DNA from: Linnemannia elongata
Taxonomy: Eukaryota; Mortierellomycota; Mortierellomycetes; Mortierellales; Mortierellaceae
Reading direction: 5' to 3'
Length of the DNA: 64,000 nt
Assembly: GCA_036320915.1 (NCBI GenBank)
Contig: JAXBDG010000012.1
Location: 1,352,501 to 1,416,500, forward strand
The position numbers and the translations under genes are program-made. Shown in pieces: positions 21,915-31,214 of this stretch. Each line of letters begins with the position of its first letter. Positions within the stretch are counted from its first letter, which is position 1. Below the pieces are notes generated by a model. That model did no database searches and had not been told where the DNA came from. It saw nothing but the letters and a program-made list of their open reading frames with translations.

Positions 21915-22470
21915 TTGATCGTTTCCCAGCATTCCTTGATTTTCCTGTTCCTAATCCTCAAATGTGGTCCTTTGATCCTATTTTTGACATGGCCTCATGA
22001 CGTTGCCCCTCGATTTTTATGCATTGAAGTTGTCCCTTGATTTAGTCCACTGGTGTTGTCCCTTGATGTGGTTCATTGGTGTTGTCCCTTGTTGGCGACC
22101 CTTTTTTTTTTTTTTTTTTTTTTCAATTCTTTGATCTTTTTCCACCATCCCTTATCATTTTCGGTATCCCTTGATCTTTTTTTCGCATCCTTTGATCTTT
22201 TCCATATCTTCGTATAGTCCCTTGTGTTGTCCCTTGATGTTGTCCCTTGATCTTTTCCCAGCGTCCCCTATTCTTTTCCAATCCCTTGATGTTGTCTCTT
22301 GGTGTTGTCCCTTGGTGTTGTCCCTTGATGTTATCCCTTGATGTGGTCCATCGGTGTTATCCATTGGTGTTGTCGCTTGGAGTTGTCCATCGATGTTGTC
22401 GCTTGGCGTTGTCCATCGATGTTGTCGCTTGGCGTTGTCCATCGATGTTGTCCCTTGATGTCCATGATTT
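21915..22470. repeat. Degenerate CCCTTGAT / TTGTCC minisatellite
   Basis: Imperfect units built on (T)TGTCCCTTGATG(T) and variants fill ~550 bases, interrupted by T23 near 22102-22124. The best-ordered part (about 22360-22455) repeats a 26-base unit TTGTCGCTTGGCGTTGTCC.ATCGATG about three times. Long low-complexity frames on both strands (such as repeated DNIKGQ) are by-products. Short related stretches occur at 19655-19690 and 31320-31375. Confidence 0.75.
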
Positions 22471-22540
22471 CTCTAAGCACATTTATTTTATGCATCTGCT
22501 CATTGTCCATCTTTTCCTTGTGAAGGTGACCCTCTTAATG

Positions 22541-22550
22541 TATATAAAGA
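22541..22550 (+). promoter_or_regulatory. TATA-box candidate of the defensin-like gene
   Basis: TATATAAAGA, followed by C/T-rich sequence and the ATG 264 bases downstream. The distance implies a long 5' UTR or a 5' intron (several AG sites lie between). Confidence 0.4.
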
Positions 22551-22813
22551 AGTTGCACTTACCCAGCGTCCTGTTTCATACATCCAATCCTACCTCAACT
22601 CTCTGGACTCGCAACAGCATACACAACACTCGCGACAGCTTCTACAAGATCGATCGCCAGCACCCTCGCAAAGGTAGAGAGGAATAATACCAGTCACTAT
22701 ATCGAGGCTATCCCTGCATAAAGGTGTCTCCTCTCACACTCCTCTTGTCTTCTTCCCCACTCATACATTCTCTCTAGCACCTTGTCACAAGCAAATAATC
22801 AAGCAAGACCGAC

Positions 22814-23194
22814 ATGGCTAGCAAGACCAACAAGACCAGCAAGAACCCAAGATACAAGATGTTCCCAGTCCGCAATATTCTCCTTCTTGTCGTCATGGCC
22901 ATCTCCATCGCCCTCCTCGGTCAGACCAATCCAGCCATGGCTGCCCCTTCCGCCTCTGTGGATGCCATCCCTATCTTTAAGAAGAGACAAGGCCTTGACC
23001 TTTGCGGGACCTGCCGTGATTTTTGTGAAGGGAATGGTTTTCCTTATAAATCCTGCTACAATGGTGATTGCCAGTGCGGATCAAAACTCGCTAATTGCGA
23101 CACCAATGAATGCGCGAATTGGTGTAGTGCACAGGGGTTTCCCTCTGGCGGCTGCAATGGTTCCCAGTGCAACTGTGGACACAGATCCGCATGA
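22814..23194 (+). CDS. Secreted protein with two tandem defensin-like (CS-alpha-beta) modules
   Basis: 126 residues, no intron in the frame. A basic start and the hydrophobic stretch ILLLVVMAISIALLG (~22-36) form a signal peptide ending near AMAA (~41-44). A propeptide follows, ending in KKR (56-58), a Kex2-type site. The mature part has two cysteine modules: C64-x2-C67-x3-C71-x9-C81-x4-C86-x-C88 and C95-x4-C100-x3-C104-x9-C114-x4-C119-x-C121. The CxxxC ... CxC spacing is the cysteine-stabilised alpha-beta signature of defensins. Family knowledge points to a membrane-active antimicrobial or signalling peptide; the target is unknown. AATAAA (~23230) is followed by an A13 run at ~23257, which could mean a retroposed copy. 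Confidence 0.8.
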   Translation: MASKTNKTSKNPRYKMFPVRNILLLVVMAISIALLGQTNPAMAAPSASVDAIPIFKKRQGLDLCGTCRDFCEGNGFPYKSCYNGDCQCGSKLANCDTNECANWCSAQGFPSGGCNGSQCNCGHRSA

Positions 23195-23318
23195 CTCAGT
23201 CGTTTATAAAGGCACCCATCGATTACGGGAAATAAATCCTATGATAAGAAATACCTAAAAAAAAAAAAAGTCTTCTTCCCACCACTCTGATTACCGGCCT
23301 CTCCTTCAACCCAAGAAA

Positions 23319-23625
23319 ATGTTTATTGTAAAGCGTTACTTTCCCAGTCTCCTAGCCCTGGTCATTATCATTGCTTCTTCCGCGTTCCAAGTCTCGGTCG
23401 CCGCCCTGCAATGTGACGATTCCAAGAATTTGAGGTTCAGTGAATGTACTCTGTTATGACCTTTGCAGAGATGGGACCGTCATCCCTGGTAACTGCGGTA
23501 TTATTCTTCATTGCGAGCCACCAGGATACTGTATATGCAATCCCGGCTATGTTCCAACTCCTGAGGGTTGTGTCCTCTGCTTAGCCACATCACCAGATAC
23601 AGTGCCCAAGCAGAAAGAAATATAG
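23319..23625 (+). pseudogene. Small secreted cysteine-rich protein, frameshifted
   Basis: ATG 23319 opens a signal peptide (MFIVKRYFPSLLALVIIIA...VSVAALQC). The frame stops at TGA near 23456. A second frame, shifted by one base near 23430-23445, carries on with LCYDLCRDGTVIPGNCG and CNPGYVPTPEGC, an EGF-like cysteine pattern, to TAG 23623-23625. The joint has no usable intron (too short), so either a one-base indel has broken the gene or the first frame is a truncated peptide. It lies 125 bases after the defensin-like gene in the same direction, suggesting a small cluster of secreted peptides. Confidence 0.55.
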
Positions 23626-23905
23626 CGCCAATGGTTTTGAGTCATGCCACGAAACACAAAACCCCACGTTGCATGTATTTAGACCACCATGCTAATAAGC
23701 TATTGTAGTAAATGCTTCGCTCGTGTACGGGAAAGTTTACATGGCCTTAGCACGACACTTTTTTTTCCTTCTTCTCTTCTTTTTTTACTTCTCTTTTCTT
23801 CAGGCTGGGGAGGGGGGTCACCGCAAGAGCGGCCCATTCAAGTGGCTATCCGCTCTCACACACACACAAACCCGGCCGCCAGGGGTAGGTTAAACCGCCC
23901 TTAAC
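23626..23905. other. Spacer
   Basis: Contains a T/C-rich tract (23760-23805) and a short (CA)n stretch near 23860. No gene seen. Confidence 0.5.
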
Positions 23906-24470
23906 TTAAGCGCTTGAAAAAAAAAAGAAAAAAGAAAGAAAGAGAGGAGATGTTGTTCTTTCGAACAAATCTATAGAACAATGGGCTTAATCTCAGCAGA
24001 TCGTAGCAACAAGGCTACTCTACTGCTTACAATACCCCGTTCAATTAAAGTCGCCTCCATCTATCTCTTCCAATATTTGAATTTAACATTAGCAGGAACC
24101 ACACAACGCCTTGTAACTCTTTAAGATCGATCCCCTGTAATATGATTTAGGATCCAAAGATCTATTCGTATTCAACTATAAATCAGAAAGACGGAAATTG
24201 TCGCGTTCTAGCACGGGTTCTGACTTAGAGGCGTTCAGCCTTAACCCAACGGATGATAGCTTCTGGCCATTGCCTGCTCAGGCAGACCCAAATACCAATT
24301 ATCCGAATGAACGGTTCCTCTCGTACTAAGTTCAATTACTATAGCAACAACATTTCATTAGTAGGGTAAAACAAACTTGTCAACACGGTCTAACGCCAGG
24401 TCTTGTTCCCCTATAGTGGGCGAACAATTCAATACTTACTGAATTCTGCTTCGGTATAACTAGGGCGACG
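23906..24470 (-). pseudogene. LSU rRNA 3'-end pseudogene (d)
   Basis: Rightward from 23983 (GGGCTTAATCTCAGCAGATCG) the sequence follows the inverse complement of the last ~490 bases of LSU rRNA to about GGTATAACTAGGGCG. The bases 23892-23982 match the spacer in front of copy (b), including CTTTCGAACAAATCTATAG at the mature 3' end. Conserved helices carry deletions. Confidence 0.85.
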
Positions 24471-24544
24471 CCACTTAGATTGTTCACTTCGTGTGTTTTT
24501 TTTATTATAATTAATAGATTAATTCTATAATTTTTTTTCTTTTT

Positions 24545-25181
24545 GGGGGGGGGGGGCTGAGGGCATATGTAATTTGCGTCTGTCCACCACAAAACCGATA
24601 CGATTCTGGTTCTGGTAAATCTAGCAGGGGTACGCCCGAACCTATTATACTCAAACCTTCCATCTGGTCTGAAGGACAGCCCCAGTACATCTGATGTACC
24701 GTAACTACTTCAAAATGGATATCACTGGCTTGCTTTCGTACCTCACTTTAAAAGCTAACAGCCTCGCTCTTCTACTCTCTTATTCTCCACCTCTACAACT
24801 AAATAATATGCGTACATATCTCGTTAGCGGAAGTGTTTACCGGATGACAATTCGGGGCAATTATTATATCGAAATCTTTCGCAGGAGGCAATCGACATGC
24901 TGTTCCAAAAACTTGTGGGGCGCTAACGACCAGCGACAGCGGCCGTGGAATATTTGTACTTCGTGCATTATTTGACTCGAATTCAGAAATGTAACAGAGG
25001 TGGTAGGATCCTCACACAGCTCTCTTTCTATCATTAGGAGAAGGTCATCGACGAGAGTGAGCATCGCGCATTGCAGTCTGCCATTGAGGAGACGGAGGTC
25101 ATATTGGTATCTTGGGATCACCGAGATATCAAACGTAATCTCTGCAACATGCTTGACCGCTTGCAAACCAAATACGATGGG
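24545..25181 (+). repeat. Left arm of a ~600-bp inverted duplication
   Basis: Matches the inverse complement of 30064-30625 with few differences and one ~65-base gap (24638-24700 is missing from the partner). It starts at a G12 run (24545-24556) and ends at ...AATACGATGGG. Each strand has a ~90-100-codon frame (24694-24975 plus; 24864-25166 minus). The minus frame (LQAVKHVAEITFDISVIPRY..) has protein-like composition but is frameshifted in the partner. Family not recognised. Confidence 0.75.
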
Positions 25182-25625
25182 TGCAAAAACAAAATGGTGT
25201 GAGTGGCGCTGTTGGTGCGCAGTAATAACCCTGATTAATATTTTCCATTAAGCACCCGGCGGCTGCTCGGTCTATAGAGCAGATGTTTGAGAAAGCAGAG
25301 TTGAGGCTGGATAATGGAGAGAGAGGTGGCCTTCGTCATTTCTCACGGATCCAAGCGTTTGATGATTGGTTACCAGTCACATATGCATATCATCAAGCGA
25401 CATGTGTCAGAAGTGGTTTAGAACACCGAGTCAGATGTAGCCATCGAGTCGCATGCCTATGGTTGGCTGGTTTTTTGTCGTTATTGTTACCACTGCCAGT
25501 GGTGACAATGTCCGAAAAGGTCGTCAATGCCTTCAAGTGTGTTGATTGATGAATTCCTGAGACCCGTATCTTGAGTGTCATCAAATATTCATTTATTTGT
25601 ACTATAGGAAATCCTCTGCATACTG

Positions 25626-26400
25626 CTATAGCTGCTGCTGCTGTTGTTGTTGCTGTGGCTGTTGCTGCTGTGGTTGTTGCTGCTGTGGCTGTTGCTGTTG
25701 TTGCTCCTCTTGCTGTTGCTGTTGCCTCTGACGGGGGTGGGCAGCCTCCCAATACTCGTGATTTCTCTCCAATTGTGCCTTGGCCAAAGCGACATCCTCC
25801 GTCGTCCATTTGCGCACAAAATGACTTGAAGCAATGGTGAAAAGGCCAGCCGTACCCAAAGTACAGATAAGAACGATGTTTCCCCACATGACAAGGTGAT
25901 CCAAAGTCATCGAGCTGAAGTAAAAAATCAATCTGAGTGTAAACTCCAAGAGCAAGGCGATCCCCCATACTGCCGTCATAGTACGCATGCCTCTTCGGTA
26001 GCGATGACTCCATTGCCAACAAAATTCCGAAAGAGATTGTTCCACCAGGTTTCCCTCGACAAAATATTGAATACTGGGTGCTGCTGTCATCATCTGAGCT
26101 GAAACGCCATAGGTCAACGGCTTCACTTGGAATTTGCCGATCTTGATGGGGATAAGGGAAGCAAGAAAGATGAGACCAGAGGCGCATGTCACAAGCGAAT
26201 CTCGAAGAAGAAGAAGGCGTGGATTTCCGTCGATGACTGAAAGAATTGCTGAAAGGACGAATCCAAAGATGATAAGGAGACCGATTGGATCCACTTTTCG
26301 ATAAATGACGAACTTGGTGATGCAGTTGATGGCTGGTGGAGCACTGGAAATAAGCAAGGCGGCAATAGCTGACATATGTGACTTCAGAGAATACTGCAGC

Positions 26401-26437
<37 letters not shown>

Positions 26438-26760
26438 AAAAAATAAAAGACGTTGCATTAGACTCATGTAATTGTTCCAACAACCTGACCATGTCCAAAC
26501 ACTGAAAAAAAAACACTTCATACATAGAGAATGATTGGAAGGACAACGTCGATAAACATGCTTATTGCAAGCATTTTCCACTGCTTTCTCTGAAGTGCCT
26601 TGTTGTTGACGTCCATCACGGATTGGCGACGGCAGACATCGTCCTGTAGCGGCTGTGAGGCATTGTCCAAACACATGTTGGACGATTCAGTTGAGAGCCT
26701 GGAGTTGCAAGTAGGCAAAAGGCTGGAGTCCCTCTTGTCCTTGTTTTTCATGGCTAGCAT
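25626..26760 (-). CDS. VC0807-like multi-pass membrane protein with polyglutamine tail
   Basis: Exons 26760-26524 and 26393-25626, phase 0, 334 residues. The start is ATG 26760-26758 (MLAMKNKDKRDSS). Hydrophobic segments include MLAISMFIDVVLPIILY, AIAALLISSAPPAINCI, IGLLIIFGFVLSAILSVI, SLVTCASGLIFLASLI, WGIALLLEFTLRLIFYF and MWGNIVLICTLGTAGLF, about six membrane passes. The pattern (VLPIILYY..., SSAPP) is that of the VC0807 / septation-protein-A-like family of fungal membrane proteins, whose role is unknown. The last ~35 residues are mostly Gln with Pro and Glu. The intron (26523-26394) carries a 34-base T run on the gene strand 10 bases before the acceptor. Confidence 0.75.
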
Positions 26761-26948
26761 GCTTGTTGACTTTTTTGTTTATGTGATAAGTTGGAGGGTT
26801 GAAAGTGAGGCGAGACTGACAAACAAACAAAAAAAAGTTTGGGAGAGGATTGTGGGCTTTTTATTTTGTTTGGAGATTCAAACTAGCATTCTGATTGGCT
26901 GAATGCTTTTATGGCGTAGTGTGAGCCGAAGAGTCTCTATTTATTTTT

Positions 26949-27108
26949 ACTTCGGTAATGGTTTTCGATAATACCTTGCTGAGCCTCAATTTGATTGTAC
27001 TTCGGTAATTGCAACTGCCGGTTTCTGATGGTTTTCGATGAATACCTTGCTGCTCCTCAATTTGATTTTACTTCAGTAATTGCAATCGCCGAATACTGAT
27101 GGTTTCGT
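26949..27108. repeat. Tandem repeat, 71-base unit, about 2.3 copies
   Basis: Units at 26949-26998 (50 bases, internal gap), 26999-27069 (71) and 27070-27108 (partial). Each begins ACTTC(G/A)GTAAT and holds GGTTTTCGAT.ATACCTTGCTG and CCTCAATTTGATT. Located upstream of the VC0807-like gene. Confidence 0.75.
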
Positions 27109-27158
27109 ACCTGTTGGTTGAACGTCAGTAGAAGACCATAGATTGTTTATCGTGCCTT

Positions 27159-27192
<34 letters not shown>

Positions 27193-28096
27193 TGGATTTC
27201 CAAGTGAAATATGGGGAAATGCTTGTAGGTTACCCGAGTCATTTTTTAGTCAGATTTCATATTCGTCATGTGCAGTGCCATGTAGGCGTGGTTGAATGAG
27301 CCCAATGTGGCGATGTGGAGTTGTGGAGCAGAGAAAAGAGTGGAGTGACATGTACAGTACATGGCCAGAAACTACGCAAGACTGCCTATCGGTTTAAAAC
27401 TGTACTTAATATAGACCATTGTAGTGGCTAGGCAGTGGCGGTGATGCTTTAGGTTAGCAGTCATATTTTTTAGTAGACATAGTATTGGCAGTGCGCCGAG
27501 CCCTCATGTCTGCTCTTTGTCCTTTTACACATCGCTTCTTGGACGAGAGCTGTATTGACAAGAGTTTGCTGGCGCACTGCAGTGTATCTTTTCATGCGAT
27601 TCCTGAGGACACTATTATCACTACCCCCGACTATCAACCTCCCCCTTTCAACCTACAACCCCTTCCCCCGTACCAATTGAGGACTTAAGAGCGGTCCTAC
27701 AACTCTGACCCTCGACCCTCTCCCCTGTGTAATTTTACATTTGGTTTAAGGGGTAAGTTGAAAAGGGGCAGAGTTATGCTTGTTTGGGGAAAGGAAAGGA
27801 ACAATGGGATATAGTAGAAAGAAATGAACAATGGGAATGGGACATGTTAAAAAAGAAATGGACAATGGAATATGTTAGTAAAGAAATGATGAATTCTTGT
27901 CATGCAAAATGTTTTTTATTGTTACCGCTTGATTGTGCAATTTTCCTAGAGTAATGTGTGTGCTGTTGTTAATATGTTATTCTTGGATGGTGTTAAGTCG
28001 GTTTTGGTGGAGCCCGCTGATGTTTGTGCTATTGTTCATGTGTTATTTGAAAAGGTGTTAGAAGCCCAGCAATTTTTTTTGGGCGCTCAGGGGGTT
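27109..28096. other. Intergenic spacer with A29 tract and dispersed repeat
   Basis: Holds an A29 run (27161-27189) and the second copy of the dispersed repeat (27448-27522). The 67-codon frame at 27485 has no support. The remainder is AT-rich, with GGAAAGGA-type and GAAATGGACAATGG repeats near 27780-27890. Confidence 0.5.
27448..27522 (+). repeat. Dispersed repeat, copy 2
   Basis: Partner of 6073-6148; shares TTAGCAGTCATAT, TTAGTAGA and AGTGCGCC in order. Confidence 0.55.
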
Positions 28097-28780
28097 TTAG
28101 TGGAAGGAGCTATCTTTTTTTTGATTTGAAGGTGTAGTCGGTTTGGTGGAGCCTGCTGTTGATGGAGTTGAACGCGTTGATGAGGAGGAAGATGAAGAGG
28201 AAGATGAAGTCAGAAGACCTGAAGGCATAGGAAAGTCGCCAAGGGGATCCTGTGGAGCCGTTGCCTTGAGAGGTGATTGAGGCTTTGCAAGTGTAGCTCT
28301 TCTTCGGGCCAAGGGCACATCCTAATCCAGTGATCCTTGTAAGGAGGTCATTGTGGGGCGATTAGCGTCCTTGAACATGGTGGCGGTCTTCTTGATTGGA
28401 CTGGCAGGTGCTGTTGGGATTGGCCGAAGGCAGTCGATGATGCTTGTAGTATCGCTAACTGGTGTTGGGTTTTTGAGCGATGACCATGGGGAAGTAAAAG
28501 GTTGAATGCCATTTGAAGGTTGCCATTCTTGTTGTTTCAAGGTTGCGATCTGTTCGTCTGTGAGTCCATGCGCCAAAGGTAGATCTCCTGAGGTGGATAG
28601 AGAGCAGATCATCTCGCGAGCAAGGGCTTCACCTTCTTGCGCCTCGGGTGTAGTAACTCCCCCCTGGCCATTATGATCGGACTCTGTATAGGAACCAGGA
28701 TGTTGGTGATAGCGCTTGCGTTCTCGTGACGCTCGCGGGGAAGGGGGGGGGGGGGGGGGGGGGGGGGGGCTGTGAGTCAT
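28097..28780 (-). pseudogene. Pro/Ser-rich hypothetical protein, interrupted by one in-frame TAG
   Basis: Two frames (28780-28322 and 28318-28097) are in register and separated by one TAG (28324-28322). The first starts MTHSPPPPPPPPP; the proline run is coded by a C27 homopolymer (G27 on the plus strand, 28743-28769). SPIKKTATMF and ARRRATLAKPQSPLKAT look like kinase-substrate motifs of a disordered protein. No domain is recognised. It could instead be the 3' part of the gene ending at 28808 if the stop there is bypassed by splicing. Confidence 0.35.
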
Positions 28781-28807
28781 TGAAGACTTTGGATAGGCTA
28801 GATCAAG

Positions 28808-29296
28808 CTACGTGTGGATGCCGCCTTTCTTGTAGATCTTGACTGTTGGGAAGATATCCTTTTGGATTAGTCGAGTAACTTGAGCGGCTCCGACACCTCG
28901 TGTGCATCTTTGACCTACCTCCATGGCAAAGTACTTCTTGATCCTGGGACCCAAGCCGAGCAACGTCATCGTCATGATTCCAGAACACAGGATAATGGTT
29001 CCGTTGAACCGTTCCTCAAGGTTGAGCTCGGTGAGGCGTTGATGGGTCTCGTAAAGGTTTGAGTTGGCTTGGACGAATTTTTCGGGCGAAGTAGCATGGA
29101 TGACCTGCTCTGCGTTAAATCCGTCGAGAAATGTTCCCTCGATTCTAGCGTATCCAGATTCATTTTCCTCATAAACTCGTGCAACGGTAATCTCCTCTGT
29201 GGTTCCGTAAAAGTGGGTCTCTCGGACGTTGACTTGGTCGTTCTTCTTGGACGTGTGTGAAGCAGACCTGACACGGACGGACCTTGAGGACACCAT
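28808..29296 (-). CDS. Uncharacterised protein (or 3' exon of a longer gene)
   Basis: 162 codons from ATG 29296 (MVSSRSVRVRSASH) to the stop at 28808. The start follows a strong acceptor (TTTGCCTTTCAG/GCCAACATGG), so it may be an internal exon rather than the true start. Composition is protein-like, with a hydrophobic stretch GTIILCSGIMTMTLLGLG (~108-125) that could span a membrane. I do not recognise the family. Upstream, 29492-30030 holds protein-like sequence in two frames that may be its 5' exons. Confidence 0.5.
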   Translation of the reverse strand: MVSSRSVRVRSASHTSKKNDQVNVRETHFYGTTEEITVARVYEENESGYARIEGTFLDGFNAEQVIHATSPEKFVQANSNLYETHQRLTELNLEERFNGTIILCSGIMTMTLLGLGPRIKKYFAMEVGQRCTRGVGAAQVTRLIQKDIFPTVKIYKKGGIHT

Positions 29297-29491
29297 GTTG
29301 GCCTGAAAGGCAAAAAGAAGGGTGAAAGAAAGACGAGGCAAAAAAAGTCAAATCGAGCGCACAAAGGAGGCAGATAGCAATGGCTACACTTTCCTCCCTC
29401 TCCGGGGTTTCCTTTCTCCATTTGTGGTGGTCCCCACTCCCCACATACTTTTCGAAGTCTTCCCCTTCTTCCGACCCAATGATTGTCCATA

Positions 29492-30030
29492 CTGTTTTCA
29501 ACAAGGCAGTCTTGGTAATCACAATAAAAATATCATAAACGTCAAAGAAAAAAACCGTATCATCCTGTAGTAGCACGTCTGACTCCACCTCACTGCTCTT
29601 GGTTAACATAGTGCTGTGAGTCATGCCTTGTTCGAGTCCAGTCTTCCTCCATCCAACAATCTCCACCTTGCCAACGAGAGCGGCACACATTTCAGGGATG
29701 GGAGGCTGGTGCGGCCACTCAGTGGTCATGAAGTAAACGTCTAACGGAAAGCGGTCATAATGAACTATTCAAGCACACATCCATGATTGGAAGCCGAGGT
29801 CGAGTCCTCCATAGGATCCTGGATTGAATTCTTGAAGTAAGGGTTCGTGATTGCGGAGTAGTTTGCCTCCACCTTGAATACAAAAGGCTCGTCCAAAACA
29901 GTGATTGCGCGGCCTTATATGATCCTGGTACAACCAAATGCGCGCTTCGCCAATGGAGGATATGCTTCATTGAGCACTAGCCTGTCTTCTCCAAACATGC
30001 AACGATAATAGAATCCGAGTCTCAATGTCA
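29492..30030 (-). pseudogene. Broken coding sequence upstream of the 28808-29296 gene
   Basis: Read on the minus strand: LGFYYRCMFGEDRLVLNEAYPPLAKR.., then (after a stop or frame change near 29913) EPFVFKVEANYSAITNPYF.., then (after a stop near 29760) HYDRFPLDVYFMTTEW.. to GSEEGEDFEK. The pieces look like one protein split by small indels or unmodelled introns. A hydrophobic segment (VYDIFIVITKTALLKTVWTII) suggests membrane association. Family not recognised. Confidence 0.35.
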
Positions 30031-30063
30031 AGGATGGATTTTGCGAGACCGCGGCTGCGTTTG

Positions 30064-30625
30064 GTGTATTTGGTTTGCAAGCGGTCAAGCATGTTGCAGA
30101 GATTGCGTTTGATATCTCGGTGATCCCAAGATTACCAATATGACCTCCGTGTCCTCGATGGCAGACTGCCATGCGCGATGCTCACTCCCGTCGATGACCT
30201 TCTCCTAATGATAGAAAGAGAGCTGTGTGAGGATCCTATCACCTCTGTTACATTTCTGAATTCTACTCAAAGAATTGCACGAAGTACAAATATTCCACGG
30301 CCGCTGTCGCTGGTCGTTAGCGCCCCACAAGTTTTTGGAACAGCATGTCGATTGCCTCCTGCGAAAGATTTCGATATAGTAACTGCCCCGAATTGTTATC
30401 CGGTAAACACTTCCGCTAACGAGATATGTACGCCTATTATTTAGTTGTAGAGGTGGAGAATAAGAGAGTAGAAGAGCGAGGCTGTTAGTTTTTAAGGTGA
30501 GGTACGAAAGCAAGCCAGTTATATCCATTTTGAAGTGGTTGCAGTACAGGCGTACCCCCTGCTAGATATACCAGAACCAGAATAGATCCGTTTTGGGATG
30601 GACAGACGCAAATTACATATACCCC
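30064..30625 (-). repeat. Right arm of the inverted duplication
   Basis: Inverse complement of 24545-25181. It ends in CCCCCCTCAAAAAAAAA (30624-30640), which corresponds to the G12/T-rich edge of the left arm. One base is inserted relative to the left arm near 30130, breaking the shared reading frame on one strand. Confidence 0.75.
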
Positions 30626-30640
30626 CCTCAAAAAAAAATC

Positions 30641-31214
30641 GAACAAATCTATAGGACAATGGGCTTAATCTCAGCAGATCGTAGCAAACAAGGCAACTCT
30701 ACTGCCTACAATACCCCGTTCAATTAAAGTCGCCTCCATCTATCTCTTCCAATATTTGAATTTAACATTAGCAGGAACCACACAACGCCTTGTAACTCTT
30801 CAAGATCGATCCCCTGTAATATGATTTAGGATCCAAAGATCTATTCGTATTCAACTATAAACAGAAAGACGGAAATTGTCGCGTTCTAGCACGGGTTCTG
30901 ACTTAGAGGCGTTCAGCCTTAACTCGACGGATGATAGCTTCTGGCCATTGCCTGCTCAGACAGGCCCTAAATACTAATTATCCGAATGAACGGTTCCTCT
31001 CGTACTAAGTTCAATTACCATTGCAACAACATTTCATCAGTAGGGTAAATTAACCTGTCTCACGACGGTCTAAACCCCAGGTCTTGTTCCCTATTAGTGG
31101 GTGAACAATCCGACACTTACTGACTTCAGCTTCAGTATGATAGGAAGAACCGACATCGAAGGATCAAAAAGCAACATCTCTATGAGCGGTTGGCTGCCCC
31201 AAGCCAATTATCGC
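30641..31214 (-). pseudogene. LSU rRNA 3'-end pseudogene (e)
   Basis: GAACAAATCTATAG.ACAATGGGCTTAATCTC at 30641-30672, then colinear with copies (b) and (d) to GGTTGGCTGCCCCAAGCCAATTAT. Close to copy (d) across 30720-30900, sharing the same diagnostic changes (CGCCTCCATCTATCTCTTCC), so (d) and (e) arose by duplication. Confidence 0.85.

Noticed and set aside
22155..22687. Long frames on both strands over the minisatellite
   Set aside because: They follow the repeat unit (reiterated DNIKGQ or LSLDVV) and need no protein explanation.
24694..24975. Frame MDITGLLSYLTL.. present in both arms of the inverted duplication
   Set aside because: Both arms are nearly identical in DNA, so conservation of the frame proves nothing; the opposite strand is equally open in one copy.
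18050..31214. Functional rRNA gene
   Set aside because: Copies carry indels and substitutions in the most conserved LSU helices and lack the rest of the rDNA unit.
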